This document shows positions 58,421-64,000 of a DNA stretch of 64,000 bases, in pieces. A program made the position numbers and the translations under genes. The notes under the pieces were generated by a model. The model saw nothing but the letters and a program-made list of their open reading frames with translations, did no database searches and was not told the DNA's origin. How positions within the stretch are numbered: position 1 is the stretch's first letter; every line of letters begins with the position of its first letter. Origin of the DNA: Streptomyces sp. NBC_00341 (lineage in GTDB: Bacteria > Actinomycetota > Actinomycetes > Streptomycetales > Streptomycetaceae); assembly GCF_041435055.1 (NCBI RefSeq), contig NZ_CP108002.1, forward strand, positions 4,402,001 through 4,466,000. Direction: 5' to 3'.

Positions 58421-58443
58421 TGATGTATCGAGTCGATACATCA
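58421..58443. promoter_or_regulatory. Palindromic PadR operator candidate
   Basis: TGATGTATCGA-G-TCGATACATCA is a perfect 23-bp dyad (58421-58443) containing ATGT and ACAT ends as in known PadR sites. A direct repeat of one half, GATGTACCGAG, lies 13 bp away (58409-58419). It is in the promoter region of the padR-ino1 operon. Confidence 0.75.
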
Positions 58444-58566
58444 GCACGATAGATCGGAGTCTCCGTTGGGGCAAGGGGGGCCTTAGTGAACGGCGTCACA
58501 TAACTAATTCTTGGGAACCGACTTGCGTAATTTGAGGTGAAGTTCGGTCCTAGGAGGGTTTTGACC

Positions 58567-58752
58567 GTGCGTAGTCTGTCCGGCATGCAGACCACCGGGA
58601 ACCGCGTGACGCCCGACCGCGTCAGTCTCCGCGGACTGACCGGATGCGCTGCGGACGTGCCCGTCGCAGGGCTGGTCCGTAATTCGGGGGGACCGGATCT
58701 CAACTGCCGCTTCCAGGCGTTCTCGCCTGCCCGAGGAGTAGTCGTTCGATGA
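58567..58752 (+). CDS. Possible 61-residue leader protein coupled to the penicillin-binding protein
   Basis: GTG 58567 is preceded by AGGAGGG at 8 nt, the strongest ribosome site in this stretch. The frame (MRSLSGMQTTGNRVTPDRVS and onward) ends in an ATGA overlap with the PBP start at 58749. Third-position G+C is only about 72 percent, lower than neighbouring genes, so it may be a short regulatory leader ORF rather than a functional protein. I do not recognise a family. Confidence 0.4.
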   Translation: MRSLSGMQTTGNRVTPDRVSLRGLTGCAADVPVAGLVRNSGGPDLNCRFQAFSPARGVVVR

Positions 58753-61499
58753 GCGAGCACCGTCGCAAAGCACCGCAGCCGCAAGGTGGCGGGCGCGCAG
58801 CGACCAGACGAGCCACCCAGCAGTCCTCAGGACGCCGCGCAGCGCCGTCACGTAGCGTGACTTCTGAATCACCTTCCGGTCCGCACGGCGAGGACACCCC
58901 GTACGGCGGGCGTGCCGCGGCGAGACGGGCCGCCCAGCGCGGCTCCGGCGGCCGTGGCGGTTCCGACGGCGGAGGACGGCGCCGGGGCGGTGGTGGCGAC
59001 GACGGGGCCGAGGGCCCCGGCCGGGGCCGAGGGCGCGGAAGCCAGCGCCCGGTCAAGAAGCGCTTCATCGACTACCCGCGCGCCGGCAAGCACGGCGCGC
59101 GGCGCTGGGTGCCGTCGTGGAAGCTCGTCTCCGGCCTGTGCATCGGCTTCGTGGGCATTCTGATGGGCGTTGCCAGCCTCGCGTACGCGATGGTGACGAT
59201 GCCCAAGGTGAACGATGCCGCGAAGGCGGAGAACAACGTTTACTACTGGTCCGACAACACGCAGATGGTCGCGACCGGTGGTATGGCCAACCGCCAGGTC
59301 ATCGCGTACGAGCAGATCCCGGAGGCGATGCGCAACGCCGTCATCTCGGCGGAGAACAAGTCCTTCGAGCATGACAAGGGCATCGACCCGATGGGCATCG
59401 GCCGCGCCGTGTGGAACATGGCCAAGGGCGGCCAGACGCAGGGTGGCTCGACCATCACGCAGCAGTACGTGAAGAACTCGCGGCTCTCCCAGGAACAGAC
59501 CCTGAGCCGGAAGGTCGAGGAGCTCTTCATCACGCTGAAGGTCGGCGAGCAGGGGAACAAGAAGGAGGTCATGGCCGGGTACCTCAACGTCTCGTACTAC
59601 GGGCGGGGTGCTTCGGGTATCCAGGCGGCCGCCCGTACGTACTACGGCAAGGACGCCGCGAAGCTGAACCCGAGCGAGTGCGCCTTCCTGGCGACGCTGC
59701 TCAAGGGCGCCAGCTACTACGACCCGGCGGGTGCTCCGGACGTCGACGCGAAGGAAGCGACGCCGGCGAAGAACCTGGACCGGGCGAAGAAGCGCTGGCG
59801 GTGGATCCTGGACGAGGAGTTCAAGGACGGCCGGCTGTCGAAGGCCGATCACGACAAGTACCGGACGTTCCCGGCGCCCAAGCCGCTGAAGAAGGACGCC
59901 CAGCTGGGCGGGCAGACGGGTTACCTGGTCGAGCTGGCCCGGAAGTACTTCCTCGCGAACAACACCCGCGGTGTCACCGCCGAGATGCTCAACCGGGGCG
60001 GGTACGAGATCCACACGACCTTCGACAAGAAGAAGGTCGAGCAGCTCAACAAGGCCGTCAAGAAGGTCTACGACGAGAAGATCGACCCCAAGAAGCGCCC
60101 CGACAAGGACACCCACGTCCAGTTCGGTGGTGGCTCCGTCGATCCGGAGACCGGCGCCATCAAGGCGATCTACGGCGGCAAGGACGCGACCCAGCACTAC
60201 ACCAACAACGCCGACCCGACCGGCGCCGCGGTGGGTTCGACCTTCAAGCCCTTCGTGCTGGCCGCCGCGATGGAACACGGAAGACGGGACCCCGAGCTCG
60301 GCCCGGACCAGAACGACTCGCAACGCCAGAAGGTCTCGCCGCTGAGCGTCTACAACGGCAACAACAAACTGAAGATCAAGAAGTACAACGGCGAGGTATG
60401 GACCAACGAGAAGGGTGAGGAGTGGCTGCAGACCAACGACGGCAACCACTCAGAGGGCAACATCACCCTTCGTAAGGCGATGGAGGTCTCCGCCAACTCC
60501 CCCTACGTCCAGCTCGGTATGGACGTGGGCACGGACAAGGTGAAGGAGGCGGCGATGGCCGCCGGCCTGAAGGACGACGACAACATGGCGAACTCGACCG
60601 TTCCGTCGTTCTCCATCGGTACGTCCTCGCCGAGCGTGATCCGGATGGCCGGCGCGTACGCCACGTTCGCGGCCAGCGGCCAGCAGCGCGAGCCGTTCTC
60701 GGTCACTCAGGTGAAGAAGCTCGGCGAGGTGATGTACCAGCACGAGACGGTCACCAAGCGCGCCTTCGACAACGTCGTGGCCGACAACGTGACCGACGTG
60801 CTCAAGAACGTCGTCGAGCACGGTACGGGTACACCCGCCAAGCTTCCGGGCCGCGATGTGGCGGGCAAGACGGGTACGACGGACGACAACCTCTCCGCCT
60901 GGTTCGTCGGCTACACCCCGCAGCTCTCGACGGCGATCAGCATGTACCGGCTGGACGACAACGAGAAGCACAAGGGCCGCAAGTTCGAGAAGATGTACGG
61001 GACCGGCGGTGAGGAGAAGATCCACGGCGCCTCGTTCCCGGCCCAGATCTGGCACGACTACATGGCGGAAGCCATGCAGGGCAAGAAGGTCGTGGACTTC
61101 CCGAAGGCGGAGCCGATCGGCGACAAGCTCTACGGCGGCGGCGCGAGCAGCCCCAAGCCGACGCCCAGCTACACGCCCCCGCCGAGCCCGTCCATAACGC
61201 CGTCCGACACGCCCCCGCCGAGCGCTCCGGCCTCGCCGCCGTCGCCGCCCGACCCGACGGAGAGCTGCGGTGCCTGGGACTGGAACTGCCAGAACAACAA
61301 CGGCGGTACGTCCGACGGAGGGGACAACAGCGGCGCCGACGCCGGCACGACCGGCGGGGACGACGGCGGCACACCCGGTACCACGGAGGGGACAACGGCC
61401 GGCAACGGCGATCCCGGCGGCTCCAGCCCGCCCGCCGGCGACGGAGGGAACGGCAACGGGAACGGCAACAACGGCATCCTCGGAGGTGCGAACGGGTAG
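58749..61499 (+). CDS. Class A penicillin-binding protein (transglycosylase/transpeptidase)
   Basis: The 916-residue bifunctional peptidoglycan synthase has a basic, Gly/Arg-rich cytosolic N-terminus of about 120 residues and one transmembrane helix (LVSGLCIGFVGILMGVASLA). The GT51 domain has the catalytic Glu in ISAENKSFEHDKGID and QGGSTITQQYVKN. The transpeptidase domain has the active-site Ser in GSTFKPF, SAN (VSANSPYVQ) and KTGTT. The C-terminal 130 residues are a Pro/Thr/Gly-rich extracellular tail with one cysteine pair. GAGGAG precedes the ATG. It fits the envelope-synthesis theme of this side of the window. Confidence 0.97.
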   Translation: MSEHRRKAPQPQGGGRAATRRATQQSSGRRAAPSRSVTSESPSGPHGEDTPYGGRAAARRAAQRGSGGRGGSDGGGRRRGGGGDDGAEGPGRGRGRGSQRPVKKRFIDYPRAGKHGARRWVPSWKLVSGLCIGFVGILMGVASLAYAMVTMPKVNDAAKAENNVYYWSDNTQMVATGGMANRQVIAYEQIPEAMRNAVISAENKSFEHDKGIDPMGIGRAVWNMAKGGQTQGGSTITQQYVKNSRLSQEQTLSRKVEELFITLKVGEQGNKKEVMAGYLNVSYYGRGASGIQAAARTYYGKDAAKLNPSECAFLATLLKGASYYDPAGAPDVDAKEATPAKNLDRAKKRWRWILDEEFKDGRLSKADHDKYRTFPAPKPLKKDAQLGGQTGYLVELARKYFLANNTRGVTAEMLNRGGYEIHTTFDKKKVEQLNKAVKKVYDEKIDPKKRPDKDTHVQFGGGSVDPETGAIKAIYGGKDATQHYTNNADPTGAAVGSTFKPFVLAAAMEHGRRDPELGPDQNDSQRQKVSPLSVYNGNNKLKIKKYNGEVWTNEKGEEWLQTNDGNHSEGNITLRKAMEVSANSPYVQLGMDVGTDKVKEAAMAAGLKDDDNMANSTVPSFSIGTSSPSVIRMAGAYATFAASGQQREPFSVTQVKKLGEVMYQHETVTKRAFDNVVADNVTDVLKNVVEHGTGTPAKLPGRDVAGKTGTTDDNLSAWFVGYTPQLSTAISMYRLDDNEKHKGRKFEKMYGTGGEEKIHGASFPAQIWHDYMAEAMQGKKVVDFPKAEPIGDKLYGGGASSPKPTPSYTPPPSPSITPSDTPPPSAPASPPSPPDPTESCGAWDWNCQNNNGGTSDGGDNSGADAGTTGGDDGGTPGTTEGTTAGNGDPGGSSPPAGDGGNGNGNGNNGILGGANG

Positions 61500-61548
61500 C
61501 GGCCTCCGCCCGGCCGGGCAGGCCGGCGCGGGGCAGTCCGACAGCCAT

Positions 61549-61588
61549 GGCGAGGGCCGCCGCACCACGGGGTGCGGCGGCCCTCGCC
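61549..61588 (+). terminator. Terminator after the PBP gene
   Basis: A perfect 18-bp stem (61549-61566 and 61571-61588) with an ACGG loop, 50 bp past the PBP stop. Confidence 0.85.
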
Positions 61589-61621
61589 GTTCGCACAGTC
61601 CGGTACGGCAGGATGTGCGGC

Positions 61622-63118
61622 ATGCCAAGTGCAGAGGACACGAGCGTGCAGCAGGAACGGTCCGTCGTACGGCCCACGCGTGAGGACGAGGTCGCCGCGG
61701 CCGGCAGCGAGCTGATCGGCGGGAGGTCGGGCCGCTGGTCGCGGCTCGGCAGTACCGCACTCACCCCCGTGGGTGCCGTCGCGCTGGTCGCGCTGGGGAT
61801 GTTCGCGCTCGGCATGGTGCAGAAGCTGCCCTGCTACAACTGGGCCTGGTTCCAGGGCGCGGGCTCCCAGTACACCCACGCCTGCTACTCCGATATTCCG
61901 CATCTGTACGCCGGGCGCGGCTTCTCCGACGGCCTGGTGCCCTACTTCGACCGGCTGCCCGGCGATATGCAGTATCTGGAGTACCCCGTCCTCACGGGGG
62001 TGTTCATGCAGATCGCGGCGTGGCTGACCCCGGGCGGTTCGATCCAGCACCAGGAGCAGGTGTACTGGCTGGTCAACGCGGGCATGCTGATGATCTGCAC
62101 CGCGATCATCGCCGTCTGTGTCGCGCGCACGCACCGGCGCCGCCCCTGGGACGGCCTCCTGGTGGCTCTCGCACCCGCCTTCGCGCTCACCGCCACGATC
62201 AACTGGGACCTGCTGGCCGTCGCCCTCACGGCCGCGGCGATGCTCATGTGGTCCAGGAGCCGGCCGCTGGCGTTCGGCATCCTGATCGGGCTGGCCACCG
62301 CCGCCAAGCTGTATCCCGTGCTGCTGCTGGGACCGGCCTTCGTGCTGTGCTGGCGGGCCGCGAAATGGCGGGCGTTCTGGGTGGCGACGCTCGGCGCCGC
62401 GGCCTCCTGGCTGGTCGTCAACCTGCCGGTGATGGTGTTCGCCCCCGACGGGTGGAAGAAGTTCTACACCTTCAGCGAGGAACGCTCGATCGACTTCGGC
62501 TCGTTCTGGCTGATCATCACGCAGCGCACCGGTGAGTCCATCGACGTCAGCACGGTCAACACCGTCTCGACCCTGGCGACGGTCGGGCTGTGCGCCGCCA
62601 TCGGCGCGCTGACACTGACGGCGCCGCGCAGGCCCCGGTTCGCGCAGCTCGCGTTCCTCGTCGTCGCGGTGTTCATCCTCGTCAACAAGGTCTACTCACC
62701 GCAGTACGTGCTGTGGCTGATCCCCCTCGCCGCGCTGGCCCGGCCGCGCTGGCGGGACTTCCTGATCTGGCAGGCGTGCGAGGTCATGTACTTCCTGGGG
62801 ATCTGGATGTACCTCGCCTACACGACGAGCGGCGACAAGCACCAGGGCCTGCCGACGGAGGGCTACCAGCTCGCCATCGCCCTGCATCTGCTGGGCACGC
62901 TGTACCTCTGCGCCGTGGTCGTGCGGGACATCCTGATGCCGGAGCGGGACGGCGTGCGGCGCGACGGTTCGGACGACCCCTCGGGCGGGGTGCTCGACGG
63001 GGCGCCGGACGCCTTCGTGCTGGGCCGTGCGGCAGCGCACCCGCCGCGCCATGCCGCGCTCACGGTCGAGGGACCGCGCGTGGAGTGGGGCGCAGGGGGC
63101 ACGCCGGCCGCCGACTGA
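61622..63118 (+). CDS. GT87-like integral membrane glycosyltransferase
   Basis: This 498-residue protein has about ten to twelve hydrophobic segments and an early extracytoplasmic loop with conserved acidic residues (DIPHLYAGRGF, VPYFDRL, YLEYPVLTG). This matches the GT-C fold GT87 polyprenyl-phosphate mannosyltransferase-like family. A later motif is KVYSPQYVLWLIPLAA. The C-terminal 70 residues are cytosolic and Gly/Asp-rich. Donor is probably polyprenyl-phosphate-mannose; acceptor unknown. ATG 61622 (MPSAEDTSVQQERS) was chosen; upstream frame overlaps the terminator. Confidence 0.85.
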   Translation: MPSAEDTSVQQERSVVRPTREDEVAAAGSELIGGRSGRWSRLGSTALTPVGAVALVALGMFALGMVQKLPCYNWAWFQGAGSQYTHACYSDIPHLYAGRGFSDGLVPYFDRLPGDMQYLEYPVLTGVFMQIAAWLTPGGSIQHQEQVYWLVNAGMLMICTAIIAVCVARTHRRRPWDGLLVALAPAFALTATINWDLLAVALTAAAMLMWSRSRPLAFGILIGLATAAKLYPVLLLGPAFVLCWRAAKWRAFWVATLGAAASWLVVNLPVMVFAPDGWKKFYTFSEERSIDFGSFWLIITQRTGESIDVSTVNTVSTLATVGLCAAIGALTLTAPRRPRFAQLAFLVVAVFILVNKVYSPQYVLWLIPLAALARPRWRDFLIWQACEVMYFLGIWMYLAYTTSGDKHQGLPTEGYQLAIALHLLGTLYLCAVVVRDILMPERDGVRRDGSDDPSGGVLDGAPDAFVLGRAAAHPPRHAALTVEGPRVEWGAGGTPAAD

Positions 63119-63140
63119 GCGACGGGACGGGTGAGGCGCG

Positions 63141-63169
63141 CCGGGGCCGCAGCGATGCGGCGGCCCCGG
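63141..63169. terminator. Terminator between convergent genes
   Basis: CCGGGGCCGC (63141-63150) pairs with GCGGCCCCGG (63160-63169) in the 56-bp gap between the GT87 gene and the convergent alanine-racemase-like gene. Confidence 0.7.
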
Positions 63170-63174
63170 GCGGC

Positions 63175-64000
63175 TCAGCGGTCTACGAGGCGGTCGAACT
63201 GCGTGGTGGTGTGGCGCAGGTGGGCCACCAGCTCGTCGCCGACCCTCGGCTCCTCCGCGTCGGAGGGCACGAACAGGATCGACACCTGCATGTGCGGCGG
63301 CTCTGCGAACCAGCGCTGCTTGCCGGCCCAGACGAACGGCGACAGGTTGCGGTTGACGGTGGCCAGGCCGGCGCGGGCGACGCCCTTGGCGCGCGGCATC
63401 ACGCCGTGCAGCGCCTTCGGGGCCTCCAGGCCCACCCCGTGCGACGTACCGCCCGCGACGACCACCAGCCAGCCGTCGGACGCGGCCTTCTGCTGCCGGT
63501 AGCCGAACCGGTCGCCCTTGGCGACGCGCGTGACGTCGAGCACCGCGCCCCGGTACTCCGTCGCCTCGTGGTCGCCGAGCCAGAGCCGGGTCCCGATGCG
63601 GGCCCGGAACCGGGTCTGCGGGAACTGCTGCTGGAGCCGGCCCAGTTCCTCGGCCCGCAGGTGGCTGACGAACATCGTGTGCAGCGGCAGCCTGGCCGCC
63701 CTCAGGCGGTCCATCCAGGCGATGACCTCCTCGACCGCGTCCGAGCCGTCCGCGCGGTCCAGCGGGAGGTGCAGGGCGAAGCCTTCGAGGCGTACGTCCT
63801 CGATGGCGGCGTGCAGCTGCCCGAGCTCCTCCTCCTTGACGCCGTGCCGCCTCATCGAGCTCATGCACTCGATGACGACCCGGGCGCCCACCAGGGCGTG
63901 CACCCCGTCCACCGACGACACGGAACGGATGACCCGGTCGGGCAGGGGCACCGGCTCCTCACCCCGCCGGAACGGCGTGAGCACCAGCAGATCGCCGCTG
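63175..64000 (-). CDS. Alanine racemase-like protein, C-terminal part
   Basis: This fragment of about 275 residues lacks its N-terminus, which lies beyond the right edge. Visible are barrel-like segments (VRLEGFALHLPLDRADGSDAV, TMFVSHLRAEELGRL) and then the beta-domain with ARIGTRLWLGD, VAKGDRFGYRQQ and AGGTSHGVGLEAP. These are shared with the actinobacterial alanine-racemase-like proteins encoded beside femX-type lipid II:glycine glycyltransferases. The PLP-lysine is outside the window. A role in cell-wall precursor synthesis is inferred from that known association. Activity cannot be judged. Confidence 0.7.
   Translation of the reverse strand, partial: SGDLLVLTPFRRGEEPVPLPDRVIRSVSSVDGVHALVGARVVIECMSSMRRHGVKEEELGQLHAAIEDVRLEGFALHLPLDRADGSDAVEEVIAWMDRLRAARLPLHTMFVSHLRAEELGRLQQQFPQTRFRARIGTRLWLGDHEATEYRGAVLDVTRVAKGDRFGYRQQKAASDGWLVVVAGGTSHGVGLEAPKALHGVMPRAKGVARAGLATVNRNLSPFVWAGKQRWFAEPPHMQVSILFVPSDAEEPRVGDELVAHLRHTTTQFDRLVDR

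Overview
The window looks like the replication-origin region of a Streptomyces (or very close actinomycete) chromosome. The evidence is very high G+C with strong third-position bias, frequent GTG starts, the canonical order gyrA-gyrB-dciA-recF-gnd-dnaN-oriC-dnaA-rpmH-rnpA-yidD-yidC-jag-rsmG-parA-parB, clustered parS sites of the form GTTTCACGTGAAAC, and actinobacterial marker families (DUF3566, DUF5324, DLW-39, DUF6049, the SigM/anti-sigma/Trx block).

Layout. 1-2000: the N-terminus of a rhomboid-type protein, a cyclophilin and a DUF5324 protein. 2-6.1 kb: a two-component system divergent from an ABC-2 exporter. 6.2-16.5 kb: an accessory carbohydrate locus ending beside a tRNA-Ala gene. It holds a GntR/FCD regulator, an SDR dehydrogenase, a KDPG-type aldolase, a PfkB 2-keto-3-deoxy-sugar-acid kinase, an SMP-30 lactonase, an MHS transporter, an enolase-superfamily dehydratase and two paralogous Tat-exported glycoside-hydrolase-like proteins. 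Together they read as a complete oxidative route from an extracellular glycan via sugar, lactone, acid and 2-keto-3-deoxy acid to its 6-phosphate, then pyruvate plus glyceraldehyde 3-phosphate. A GntR-type motif recurs at three promoters in it. 16.5-23.9 kb: tRNA-Ala, an HTH protein, a membrane Ser/Thr kinase, two related surface proteins (one with a vWA domain), small proteins and tRNA-Ile.

23.9-42.8 kb: replication and segregation core. DUF3566, gyrA, gyrB, dciA, recF, gnd and dnaN run on the minus strand up to oriC, which has at least fourteen DnaA boxes within two mismatches of consensus. Beyond it lie dnaA (minus) and, on the plus strand, rpmH to parB. parS sites occur at about 40.49, 40.77, 43.69, 45.85, 54.90 and 54.94 kb. 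Several of them are built into long perfect palindromes or terminator stems.

43-64 kb: a GNAT protein, then a minus-strand block (DUF6049, murJ, a membrane pseudokinase, sigM, its anti-sigma factor, trxB, trxA) with the same order as the Mycobacterium tuberculosis Rv3909-Rv3914 region. After it come cca, an MFS permease, padR-ino1 with a palindromic operator, a class A penicillin-binding protein, a GT87-like membrane glycosyltransferase and a truncated alanine-racemase-like gene. The themes are envelope assembly, redox homeostasis and chromosome segregation. No CRISPR array, insertion sequence or prophage gene was seen.
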